Assembly: GCA_019455105.1 (NCBI GenBank)
Contig: JACFMZ010000002.1
Coordinates: forward strand, 51,516-88,928
Direction: 5' to 3'
DNA: 37,413 nt
From: Bacteroidota bacterium
GTDB taxonomy: Bacteria; Bacteroidota; Ignavibacteria; UBA10030; UBA8401
Part shown: in pieces, positions 1-7,736 of the stretch
Position numbering within the stretch: position 1 is the first letter of the stretch
How the letters are laid out: the number at the start of each line of letters is the position of its first letter
Notes under the pieces: generated by a model
Databases searched by the model: none
What the model saw: only the letters and a program-made list of their open reading frames with translations
What the model was told of the DNA's origin: nothing
Program-made: the position numbers and the translations under genes

Positions 1-67
1 AGATGAAATGTGCTGGGGGCTGAGCCTGTCGATGCCTACCGAAACGGACAAGGAGTTAATGAAATAA
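1..67 (+). CDS. 3' end of an unidentified upstream gene (partial)
   Basis: An open frame enters from the left edge (first full codon at 2) and stops at TAA 65-67, giving 21 residues that begin DEMCWGLSLS and end ELMK. I do not recognise the family from so little sequence. The DEMC-W-G motif loosely recalls the C-terminal end of copper type II monooxygenase-like domains, but that is only an impression. It is convergent with the channel gene on the other strand, with a hairpin between the two stop codons. The reading is plausible because no other + strand frame stays open here; a chance frame this short cannot be excluded. Confidence 0.35.
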   Translation, partial: DEMCWGLSLSMPTETDKELMK

Positions 68-101
68 TGAAAAAAGCGATTAGCATTACACTAATAGCTT
101 T
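67..101 (-). terminator. Candidate intrinsic terminator for the MscS-type gene
   Basis: Bases 73-83 (AAAGCGATTAG) pair with 91-101 (CTAATAGCTTT) around a 7-base loop, 11 positions with one central mismatch. Read on the - strand, the stem runs directly into a T tract (GCTTTTTT), 35 bases past the channel stop codon. On the + strand the following bases are less T-rich, so it should work mainly for the - strand gene while possibly also ending the upstream + strand gene. Confidence 0.45.
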
Positions 102-135
102 ATAATCAAATATTTATAAAAAATTAACGCTTTGT

Positions 136-1713
136 CTATTTTTTCTGCTTTAATGAAATTTGAAACGATGGTGTTTCATAATTTTTTTCGCGTTGCTCTT
201 CAGGAATGGTAATGGTATTACCGTCTCTTACGGCAGTAAACGACGGCGACATAATTTCTACCCCCGCTTTATTAAACTCATCCTGAATATGTTGATGCAG
301 GTGAGAATAAATATCCGCCATGGCTCCCGGCTCATGAGTGTACACATTCAATTCATACGAAATATTATAATCATTTAAATTTGTCTGAAGAATAAACGGT
401 TCCGGTTTTTTAAGAACTCCTTCGGTTTTAACTGCGGCATTCATCAGCAATTTATGCACCTGTCTCCACGGCGCATCGTAACCGATGGTAACGGTAGTTG
501 GGAGAATTAAACCGTCTTCATGCGCCCGCGCACTGTAATTGATGATGTGGCTTCCCAGCGTCATAGAATTGGGAATGGTAACATCGATGTTTCTATTGGT
601 CCGTATTCGCGTTACCAGAAGATTTTTTTCCACTACTTTGCCGATCGTATCGGCAATTTTTATTTTGTCGCCGATTTTAAACGGACGCATATAGGTAATA
701 ACCACGCCCGCCACAATATTAGAAATAGCCGAAGAAGAACCGAGAGAAAATAACAAACCGAGAAAAACCGAAATGCCTTGAAAGAAAGGAGAATTTGAAC
801 CCGGCAGGTACGGAAAGATAACAATCACGGCAAAAATAATAATCAGCGTTCTGGCAATTTGATACGTCGGCTGAATCCATTCTTCATGAAAATTCGGAAG
901 GGATATTGTTCCTTTTTCAATTTCATCAAAAATAAATTTCAGCAGCTTAATGGCATAGCGGGTAACGAAGAGAATAACAAGAACGGAAAATAAATTCGGC
1001 AGATATTCTACAAAGGTGATAAAAATTTTATTCAGCGGAGAGAGAATATAATTAAACAATGCCGCCGACCAGGAACGGGTAACTTCAAATTGGTTAAAAA
1101 TCAGTGTTACGGTAAAATACAAAACAAGAAGAACGCTGAAAAAACGAAACAATGAATTGGTAATTTTTAGAATGCTGATGATACGCTCTTCTGAAAATAA
1201 TTCCACGCTGCTGAATTTTAACGACTGAATGCGCGTGCCTTTCCATTGTTGTAGTTGGCGAAACATAAATTGATAAAAACGCTGCAGCGCGCGGATAATT
1301 AATACCGAAAACACAATAATAAAAAGCGAAGTAATAAACCCCGAAACAATTTCTTTTATATCCAGCGATTCCATAAACGGAAATTGCGATAAGATGAGAA
1401 GCAGCGTTTCATAAACAACAGCCGCCGAAATTATAAAACGAACTGCCTGCAACACAAGAATAGTAAAAGAACTGATTGCCTTTCTTGAAAGAATTGTGCG
1501 CCCCCGAATAACAATGGAACGAAAATATTTTCCTCTTTCCGATTGAAGCTTTTTATATAACGGGGGAAATAATTTATGCAGCACCCAAAAAATGCCCAAT
1601 GCGAGAATAAGAAAAAGGGCGGCATTTCCGATGCGATAATACAGATTAACGGCAGTACTGCTTGATAAAAAAGCCAATGCTTCGGTGATAAAATCGCTGA
1701 AATTATTTTGCAT
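136..1713 (-). CDS. MscS-family mechanosensitive ion channel
   Basis: Inner-membrane channel protein of 525 residues, longer than E. coli MscS (286), so it belongs to the larger MscS-like group with extra N-terminal helices. Several hydrophobic segments fill residues 1-310. The conserved pore-lining helix and the start of the beta domain follow at about 313-405, recognisable from FSLGSSSAISNIVAG, MRPFKIGDKI (M342) and IPNSMTLGSHIINYS. A cytoplasmic alpha/beta domain and a Lys-rich C-terminus close the protein. By family knowledge it releases solutes under membrane tension during osmotic downshock; a regulated or ion-specific role cannot be told from sequence. It is divergent from recN across 183 bases, and the start ATG has a GGAATGA stretch upstream. 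Family is clear; the specific subfamily is not. Confidence 0.93.
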   Translation of the reverse strand: MQNNFSDFITEALAFLSSSTAVNLYYRIGNAALFLILALGIFWVLHKLFPPLYKKLQSERGKYFRSIVIRGRTILSRKAISSFTILVLQAVRFIISAAVVYETLLLILSQFPFMESLDIKEIVSGFITSLFIIVFSVLIIRALQRFYQFMFRQLQQWKGTRIQSLKFSSVELFSEERIISILKITNSLFRFFSVLLVLYFTVTLIFNQFEVTRSWSAALFNYILSPLNKIFITFVEYLPNLFSVLVILFVTRYAIKLLKFIFDEIEKGTISLPNFHEEWIQPTYQIARTLIIIFAVIVIFPYLPGSNSPFFQGISVFLGLLFSLGSSSAISNIVAGVVITYMRPFKIGDKIKIADTIGKVVEKNLLVTRIRTNRNIDVTIPNSMTLGSHIINYSARAHEDGLILPTTVTIGYDAPWRQVHKLLMNAAVKTEGVLKKPEPFILQTNLNDYNISYELNVYTHEPGAMADIYSHLHQHIQDEFNKAGVEIMSPSFTAVRDGNTITIPEEQREKNYETPSFQISLKQKK

Positions 1714-1859
1714 GATTCATTCCATGTTGAGTTTGTGCGTTAAGGAGTGTAGAGTAAGTTAAATTTTCTTTTGTGAATGTCAAGCGATTAAGTAAGCATT
1801 ATGGCTTATTCAAGCTATTCTATAATATTTTTTAACCGGCGAGAACTATTATTCTTTCA

Positions 1860-1890
1860 TTGAAACTCACTCAATTTCGGTGTATTTTGC
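1860..1890 (+). promoter_or_regulatory. Candidate -33/-7 promoter for recN
   Basis: TTGA (1860-1863), a 19-base spacer and TATTTTGC (1883-1890) resemble the Bacteroidota promoter layout (-33 TTTG-like, -7 TAnnTTTG). The box ends six bases before the recN ATG, so transcription would begin at or beside the start codon. This would explain why no Shine-Dalgarno sequence is visible. The same element order and spacing recur before rfaE1. Based on pattern only. Confidence 0.35.
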
Positions 1891-1896
1891 ACTGAA

Positions 1897-3606
1897 ATGT
1901 TACACTCGCTATACATAAAAAATTACGCTCTCATAGAAGAAATTTCGGTGGAATTTTCTTCCGGATTAACAATTATTACCGGCGAAACAGGAGCCGGGAA
2001 ATCTATTCTCGTGGATGCGCTGAGTCTGCTTCTCGGCGAGCGGGCAAGCACAGAAATGATTCGCACCGGCGCCGATAAAGCCGTTGTGGAAGGAGTCTTT
2101 ACCGTTTCTTCAATAAAAGAAATTTTGGAAATTCTCCGCACGAATGAAATTGATGCTTCCGATGAACTTATTGTGCGGAGGGAAGTTTCCAATAAAGGAA
2201 CAAGCCGCTGCTTCATCAATGATACTCCGGTGAATGTTGCTGCTTTAAAAGAAATCGGCGATGTGCTGGTTGATCTTCACGGTCAGCATGAACATCAATC
2301 GCTGCTTCGTTCGGAAACGCATATAGATTTTTTGGATGCTTTCGGCGGATATGAGAAGGAACTTGCTCACTACAAACTTATGTATCGCACGCTTACTGAA
2401 GCGGCGGGGAAAATGAAGTCGCTTCAAGAACAAGAACATCAGTTGAAAGCAAAAAAATCGCTGTATGAATTTCAGATAAAAGAAATTGATGCCGTTGATC
2501 CGAAGGAAAATGAAGAAGAAAATCTGGAAGCCGAATTAAAAATTCTTGAAAATTCAGAAAAGCTGAGCGAATTAACGATCGGCATTTATTCTCTTTTGTA
2601 TGAATCCGAAACTTCCGTCCGCGATGCGCTTGCCAAAGCGCGAAAGATGATGGAGCAGCTGGCGGAAATTGATTCGCAGTTTTCCAATTCCGTCGGCGAA
2701 ACAAAATCCGCAGAAATTATTGTTGATGAACTTTCAAAATTTGTGCAGAATTACAGCAGCCGGATTGAGTTTAATGCGGAACGGCTGGAAGAAATCCGCG
2801 AACGGCTCGGCTCGCTGACACTGTTGAAGAAAAAGTACGGCGGCACGATTGAATCGCTGCTGGAGTTTAGAAAAAAAATCGGCGAAGAATTTTCTTTAGC
2901 AGAAAATTTTGAAAGCGAGATTGCGAAGTTAGCAAAAGAAATTTCTGCACAGCGCGTTTCCTGCGGCGAGCAGGCGGAACTTCTTGCGCAGAAGCGAAAA
3001 GACGCGGCAAAGAAATTAGAAAAAGCGATTCTTGCTTCAATTGCCGATTTAGGAATTGCCAAAGCAAAATTTGAAACCTTAATGACGCGCCAAACGGGAA
3101 ATCCCGATTCTGCTTCCGTTATCATCAACGGAAAATATTTTGAATCGTCATCAAAAGGAGTTGACAATGTAGAATTCTTGATGAGCACAAATATCGGCGA
3201 AGAGGTAAAACCGCTGGCGAAAGTTGCTTCCGGCGGAGAAGTTTCCCGTATTATGCTGGCGTTAAAGTCAGCGCTTGCAAAATCGGATAAAACTCCGCTG
3301 CTGATTTTTGATGAAATTGATACGGGCGTCAGCGGAAGAATCGGTCAGGCGGTCGGCGTCAGTTTGAAAAATCTTTCGAAACATCATCAGGTTATTGCTA
3401 TTACCCACTTGCCGCAGATTGCCGCGCTGGCGGATTCCCACTTTGCCATAGCAAAATTTGAAAATAACAAGCGAACTTCCACTCAGTTAACAAAACTGGA
3501 AAATGAAGAGCGCGTAAGAGAAGTGGCAAAATTATTGAGCGGCGAAATTATCACTGAAGCAGGATTGAAGAGCGCAAGAGAATTAATGGAAAAGAACAGC
3601 AATTAA
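1897..3606 (+). CDS. recN: DNA repair protein RecN
   Basis: SMC-like ATPase of the RecN family acting in recombinational repair of double-strand breaks in the cytoplasm. Its 569 residues are the usual family length. The N-terminus has the RecN signature and Walker A motif GETGAGKS (29-36). A long Glu/Lys-rich coiled-coil region spans about 150-370. The C-terminal head carries the ABC signature SGGEVSR and Walker B LLIFDEIDTG (D472, E473), followed by AITHLPQIAALAD. It starts at the first ATG after the divergent intergenic region; there is no obvious ribosome binding site, and a candidate promoter lies immediately upstream. cysS follows after 96 bases. Assignment is firm. Confidence 0.98.
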   Translation: MLHSLYIKNYALIEEISVEFSSGLTIITGETGAGKSILVDALSLLLGERASTEMIRTGADKAVVEGVFTVSSIKEILEILRTNEIDASDELIVRREVSNKGTSRCFINDTPVNVAALKEIGDVLVDLHGQHEHQSLLRSETHIDFLDAFGGYEKELAHYKLMYRTLTEAAGKMKSLQEQEHQLKAKKSLYEFQIKEIDAVDPKENEEENLEAELKILENSEKLSELTIGIYSLLYESETSVRDALAKARKMMEQLAEIDSQFSNSVGETKSAEIIVDELSKFVQNYSSRIEFNAERLEEIRERLGSLTLLKKKYGGTIESLLEFRKKIGEEFSLAENFESEIAKLAKEISAQRVSCGEQAELLAQKRKDAAKKLEKAILASIADLGIAKAKFETLMTRQTGNPDSASVIINGKYFESSSKGVDNVEFLMSTNIGEEVKPLAKVASGGEVSRIMLALKSALAKSDKTPLLIFDEIDTGVSGRIGQAVGVSLKNLSKHHQVIAITHLPQIAALADSHFAIAKFENNKRTSTQLTKLENEERVREVAKLLSGEIITEAGLKSARELMEKNSN

Positions 3607-3702
3607 AGTATAATGGTAACCTGCTTTTGTTAAGCAGAAATATATTTCATCCGGTTTTCTTACACGAAAAAAAATAAAAACGAATTACATTCAAAAGATC
3701 TT

Positions 3703-5145
3703 ATGTCCATTGTTATTTACAATTCGCTGACACGAAAAAAAGAAGAATTCAAACCCATTCACGACGGCACTGTGAACATGTATGTCTGCGGACCGACCGT
3801 GTACGGTTTATCGCATCTCGGTCATGCAAAAAGTTATGTTTCCTTTGATGTTGTGGTGCGCTATCTGCGGTATTGCGGTTATAAGGTTACGTATGTTCAA
3901 AATATTACGGATGTCGGTCATTTAACGGATGACGCCGATGAAGGGGAAGATAAAATTGCTAAGCAGGCGCAGAAAGATAAACTGCATCCGATGCAGATTG
4001 TGGAGTTATATACCCGCGAATATTTTGAAGATATGGATGCGTTAAATAATCTTCGCCCCGATATTTCTCCGCGCGCCACCGGACACATTCCCGAACAGAT
4101 TGAAATGGTGCAGGAACTGCTGGCAAAAGATTTTGCGTACGAAGTTAACGGCTCGGTGTATTTTGATGTTACAAAAGATAAAGAATACGGAAAACTTTCC
4201 GGCAGAGTGTTAGACGAAGCAGAAAGCGGAACGCGCGTTGATGTAAAAAGCGAAAAACGAAATTCGGCAGACTTTGCGTTATGGAAGAAAGCCGAACCGA
4301 ATCACATTATGCAGTGGAATTCTCCGTGGGGAAAAGGATTTCCCGGCTGGCATCTGGAATGTTCGGCAATGTCCATGAAATATCTCGGCAATACGTTTGA
4401 TATCCACGGCGGAGGATTAGACAATCAATTTCCGCATCACGAATGTGAAATTGCGCAGAGTGAAAGCATTACCGGACATCCGTTTGTAAAATATTGGATG
4501 CACAACAATCTGGTTACGGTAAACGGACAGAAGATGGGAAAATCGCTCGGCAATTTTGTAACGCTGAAAGAAGCATTCAAAAAATTTGATCCGATAGTGA
4601 TTCGCTTCTTTATTCTGCAAAGCCATTATCGAAGCACGCTCGATTTCAGCGAGCAGGCAATTGAAGGAGCGGCAAAGGGATTGGAGAAACTGCAGAATAC
4701 CGTTCAGCGTTTACGAAATGAAATTCCGAAAGAACGAAAAGGGAAAAAACATTTTTCGGAAGTATTGGAAGAATTGCAGAAAAAATTTTTTGATGCCATG
4801 AATGATGATTTCAATGCACCGCAGGCAATCGGTGTATTGTTTGAAATTGCGCGGGAAACCAATGAACTGATAGCCGTTCCGCAGGAAGCATCGCATGAGT
4901 TTCTGGTAACGCTGAATGAATTTTTTACCGAAGCCGGAGAAACTATTCTGGGAATTTTACCGGAACGAAAAGGCGCTGCGGGCGCTTCGGCTGAGCCGCA
5001 ATTGATGGAATTATTAATTCAGCTTCGGAATGATGCGCGAAAAAACAAAAATTTTGCGGTTTCCGATAAAATTCGTGATGATTTAAAAGCAGCGGGAATT
5101 GTGCTGGAAGACTCAAAAGAAGGAACGTTCTGGAAAAAACAATAA
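3703..5145 (+). CDS. cysS: Cysteinyl-tRNA synthetase
   Basis: Class I aminoacyl-tRNA synthetase that charges tRNA-Cys with cysteine; cytoplasmic. The 480-residue length is typical. Key features are MYVCGPTVYG with zinc-ligand Cys29, the HIGH-type motif HLGHA (38-42), the further zinc-binding stretch HLECSAMS and FPHHECEIAQSE, and the KMSKS-type motif written here as KMGKS (277-281). The C-terminal DALR-type anticodon-binding region holds DDFNAPQAIG and ends with KIRDDLKAAGI. To my knowledge KMGKS is common in Bacteroidota CysRS, so it supports the lineage rather than a defect. The next gene begins 43 bases downstream, suggesting co-transcription. Confidence 0.98.
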   Translation: MSIVIYNSLTRKKEEFKPIHDGTVNMYVCGPTVYGLSHLGHAKSYVSFDVVVRYLRYCGYKVTYVQNITDVGHLTDDADEGEDKIAKQAQKDKLHPMQIVELYTREYFEDMDALNNLRPDISPRATGHIPEQIEMVQELLAKDFAYEVNGSVYFDVTKDKEYGKLSGRVLDEAESGTRVDVKSEKRNSADFALWKKAEPNHIMQWNSPWGKGFPGWHLECSAMSMKYLGNTFDIHGGGLDNQFPHHECEIAQSESITGHPFVKYWMHNNLVTVNGQKMGKSLGNFVTLKEAFKKFDPIVIRFFILQSHYRSTLDFSEQAIEGAAKGLEKLQNTVQRLRNEIPKERKGKKHFSEVLEELQKKFFDAMNDDFNAPQAIGVLFEIARETNELIAVPQEASHEFLVTLNEFFTEAGETILGILPERKGAAGASAEPQLMELLIQLRNDARKNKNFAVSDKIRDDLKAAGIVLEDSKEGTFWKKQ

Positions 5146-5188
5146 ACCTTTTAATTCCTCAATCGTCTATATTAATATAGGAAAGCGA

Positions 5189-5950
5189 ATGAAAAAAATA
5201 TTTTTTGCTCTTATTGTTCTTTTTCATATCGGAGCCGCACAGCAGGCAGCGGGTGATGCCGCAAACATAGAGCCGCGTTATGTGATAGATATTCCGACGG
5301 CAGGAATATTGAAGCGGGGTGCGGTTTCCTTGGATGCAAATTTCTTTCAAGACGGCGGACTGATGTTCGGTTTGACTGCCGGTGCATTGGAAAAATTAAC
5401 GTTCGGCATTTCGTACGGCGGCACGGGAATAATCGGAAAAAATTCCGCAGTGATGCAAAAACTTCCCGGCGTAATGATTAAATACCGAATCGTTGATGAA
5501 TCCACCGTTATGCCGGCAATTGCGTTAGGGTTTGATTCGCAGGGAAAAGAAACGTATCTCGATTCACTGGAACGCTTTACAATAAAATCGCGCGGAATAT
5601 TTATTGCAGGAAGTAAAAATTATTCCATACTCGGATTTTTAAGTTTTCACGGCGGAGTAAATTGGAGCATGGAAAAAGCGGACGGTGATAAAGATATGGA
5701 TGTCTTTGTCGGAATGGAAAAATCAATCGGTTCGGATATTTCGTTTTTAGCGGAATATGATTTTGCGTTTAACGATAATAACAACCGCGCACTGGGAACC
5801 GGTAACGGATATTTGAATGCCGGAATTCGCTGGGCAATTGCTCCGGGGTTGACCTTAGGATTTGATTTCAAAAATATTGTAAAAAACAGCATGAACGCGG
5901 TAACGTTTGCTAACCGCACAATAAAAGTTGAGTATTACACGACTTTATAA
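5189..5950 (+). CDS. Putative YjbH-like outer-membrane beta-barrel protein
   Basis: 253 residues from the ATG at 5189, chosen because GGAAAG lies at the right distance and the protein then opens with a signal peptide (MKKIFFALIVLFHIGAAQ). An in-frame upstream ATG at 5099 would overlap cysS and put 30 unrelated residues before the signal. The mature part (IEPRYVIDIPTAGILKRG...) alternates short beta strands with Gly and aromatic residues and ends with a strand-like segment (IKVEYYTTL). This resembles the YjbH-like barrel proteins often annotated in Ignavibacteria; function is unknown. A perfect 14-base palindrome (CTATATTAATATAG, 5167-5180) overlaps the ribosome binding site region. It is followed by two lipoprotein genes and a second barrel, so a joint outer-membrane role is plausible. 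Confidence 0.7.
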   Translation: MKKIFFALIVLFHIGAAQQAAGDAANIEPRYVIDIPTAGILKRGAVSLDANFFQDGGLMFGLTAGALEKLTFGISYGGTGIIGKNSAVMQKLPGVMIKYRIVDESTVMPAIALGFDSQGKETYLDSLERFTIKSRGIFIAGSKNYSILGFLSFHGGVNWSMEKADGDKDMDVFVGMEKSIGSDISFLAEYDFAFNDNNNRALGTGNGYLNAGIRWAIAPGLTLGFDFKNIVKNSMNAVTFANRTIKVEYYTTL

Positions 5951-6010
5951 CAGGAATGACTTTGCGGATTTAATTGTTGAGGAAGTAAGAATAAAAAGAT
6001 GAGGTGTATC

Positions 6011-7051
6011 ATGAAAAAAATATCAGCAATCGTTCTCATTTTTGTTGTAAGCGCACTGTTAACAGGATGCTATACACATCTCGCAACAGATGAGCTGCAA
6101 TCTTCCGATAATGATTATGCCTATTCCGATACTACTCAAGATGACAGCGGAAATGTAACAATTAATAATCATTATTATCTTGATGATGATTACCGCCAAG
6201 CTCGGTTTCGCTTGTCGTTCAATTATTATTATCCTTCGTATTCATCGTGGATAGGAAGTTACTATCATTCGTACTATGATGATTGGTATTGGGGCTTCGG
6301 CTGGAATCCGCGCCCATATCCGACGTGGGGAAATTATTACGGGTACTATCCGTATTATTCTTCGTGGGTGTATTACCCGTATCCGTATTATCCGTACCGT
6401 TATGATTCATGGCATCCGTATTATTCTCCGTATTGGACATGGAATTCAACGACAGGATATTATCCTTCGACCGCTCAAGGAAGAGTAAGAACGGAAGGAC
6501 AGACACGCGATATTAATAACGGTGGAAGAGGAGAACGTTCACAGCCGATTCCTTCGCCGAAACTTGGAACGCCTGATGCCGCAGTAGCGCCCGCGGCAGC
6601 TGCACCTTCAACACGCACCCGATCTGTGGATGTCGGAACAGCGACCGGTGAGGTGCGGTCAACTCGTTCAGGAAGTCGAAGAGATGAAACGCCGTGGTGG
6701 GAAAGACAGCAGCAGGAAGAACGATCGCGCAGCCGGCAGGTGACCGGCTCACAAGATAATAATGGAAATTCTAATTCGCCGAATATCAATAACACAACAA
6801 AGCGAAAACCTCGTCAGTCCAATACCAGTGTGAATCCCGGAGGAATGCAAAAACCAAATTACACTCCGCCCGCAGAAAATGATAATAAGAATAACGCAGG
6901 GCGTTCGAGAAGAAGTGAAAATAACCAGCCGTCGTATTCGGCGCCGCGTTCTTCATCGCCGCCGCCCACCTATTCACCTCCATCAGGATCGAGAGGCGGT
7001 AATTCACGCGACGGCGGATCGTCATCTTCAGGCGGAGGAAGAAGGAGATAA
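6011..7051 (+). CDS. Tyr/Trp-rich low-complexity lipoprotein
   Basis: 346 residues from ATG 6011, preferred over ATG 5999 because GAGGTG (6001-6006) is correctly placed and the protein then starts with a standard lipoprotein signal: MKK, hydrophobic core, LLTGC with lipidated Cys20. Residues roughly 60-155 are extremely rich in Tyr, Trp, Pro and Ser (for example YYPSYSSW, YYPYPYYPYRY). The rest is Arg/Ser/Asn/Gly/Pro-rich and probably disordered, ending GGGRRR. No enzymatic domain is recognisable. The GCYT start and the TRDxN / RSxPxP stretches recur in the next gene, so the two are probably diverged duplicates. Expected to be anchored in the outer membrane; a structural or surface-exposed role is inference only. 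Confidence 0.85.
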   Translation: MKKISAIVLIFVVSALLTGCYTHLATDELQSSDNDYAYSDTTQDDSGNVTINNHYYLDDDYRQARFRLSFNYYYPSYSSWIGSYYHSYYDDWYWGFGWNPRPYPTWGNYYGYYPYYSSWVYYPYPYYPYRYDSWHPYYSPYWTWNSTTGYYPSTAQGRVRTEGQTRDINNGGRGERSQPIPSPKLGTPDAAVAPAAAAPSTRTRSVDVGTATGEVRSTRSGSRRDETPWWERQQQEERSRSRQVTGSQDNNGNSNSPNINNTTKRKPRQSNTSVNPGGMQKPNYTPPAENDNKNNAGRSRRSENNQPSYSAPRSSSPPPTYSPPSGSRGGNSRDGGSSSSGGGRRR

Positions 7052-7052
7052 T

Positions 7053-7721
7053 ATGAAATATTTCAAATTTGGTTTTGGAATAATTGTAACGGCAATAATT
7101 TTTGCGGGATGTTATACGCAATTGTTAACGCCGCAGCAGTATGTAAAGTATCGAACGCAGACGAAATCAGAATCGCACCCACAGAGCGGCGACGCCGGAA
7201 CATCTTTAAATTACAGCAGAGATTGTCTTTCCTGCCATAGTAAATATGAATTGGAAGACCGCTATCAAGAGCTTTCGGCATCGGGACTTATTACTGTTCA
7301 TGGTTATACATTAGAGAGAAGTTTATGGGATTCGCCGTATGCGATTGAGTATTATACCCCTGATCCGTACGGCTGGAGACGCCCGGTTTTTTCTGAGCCG
7401 TGGTGGATTCCGCCGGCAGCGGCTATTGGAGCCAGTTCTTCTTCGCCGGCATCGAAAGATCGCACTCGTACGGGCGGAAATACCAGGGATGAGAATTCAA
7501 GAGAGAATCGAAGCGAACCGTTACCGGCGTATGTTCCTTCCGCTGCTCCGGCCGGAGGATCAACATCTGCGCCGTCAAATCCGACGCCGGCAGCATCTGC
7601 AGTCTCATCGGCGCCTGCCTCATCGCCGCCGCCGCCCGCTTCAACCGAAACACGAACGAGAAGCAGTTCATCGGATGATTCATCAACACGAACAACCGGT
7701 TCAAGCAGAGACCGACGTTAA
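7053..7721 (+). CDS. Lipoprotein with a CxxCH motif
   Basis: 222 residues starting at ATG 7053. AAGGAGATAAT overlaps the previous stop codon, giving an ideal ribosome binding site; a longer in-frame extension to 6879 lies inside the upstream gene and is rejected. The signal ends IIFAGC, with lipidated Cys20. The only other cysteines form C58-L-S-C61-H62, the signature of covalent c-type heme attachment, although two thiols and a His could also bind a metal. A Tyr/Trp/Pro stretch follows (YTPDPYGWRRPVFSEPWWIPP), then an Ala/Pro/Ser-rich and Arg/Ser-rich tail. The GCYT start and the TRDEN..RSEPLP segment mirror the upstream lipoprotein. Function is unknown; if heme is bound it would be a small envelope electron carrier. 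Confidence 0.85.
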   Translation: MKYFKFGFGIIVTAIIFAGCYTQLLTPQQYVKYRTQTKSESHPQSGDAGTSLNYSRDCLSCHSKYELEDRYQELSASGLITVHGYTLERSLWDSPYAIEYYTPDPYGWRRPVFSEPWWIPPAAAIGASSSSPASKDRTRTGGNTRDENSRENRSEPLPAYVPSAAPAGGSTSAPSNPTPAASAVSSAPASSPPPPASTETRTRSSSSDDSSTRTTGSSRDRR

Positions 7722-7736
7722 GAGAAAGATAATTGT

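Noticed and set aside
2751-3188. 145-residue - strand open frame inside recN
   Set aside because: It lies wholly within a strongly conserved gene on the other strand and its translation is a Ser/Phe-rich mirror of the Glu/Lys-rich coiled coil, as expected for a shadow.
3630-3646. Hairpin CTGCTT/AAGCAG between recN and cysS
   Set aside because: Only six base pairs and no T tract after it; not supportable as a terminator.
6879-7052. N-terminal extension of the CxxCH lipoprotein
   Set aside because: The extra residues are Arg/His-rich, lie inside the upstream lipoprotein gene, and would hide a clear lipoprotein signal that follows an ideal ribosome binding site.
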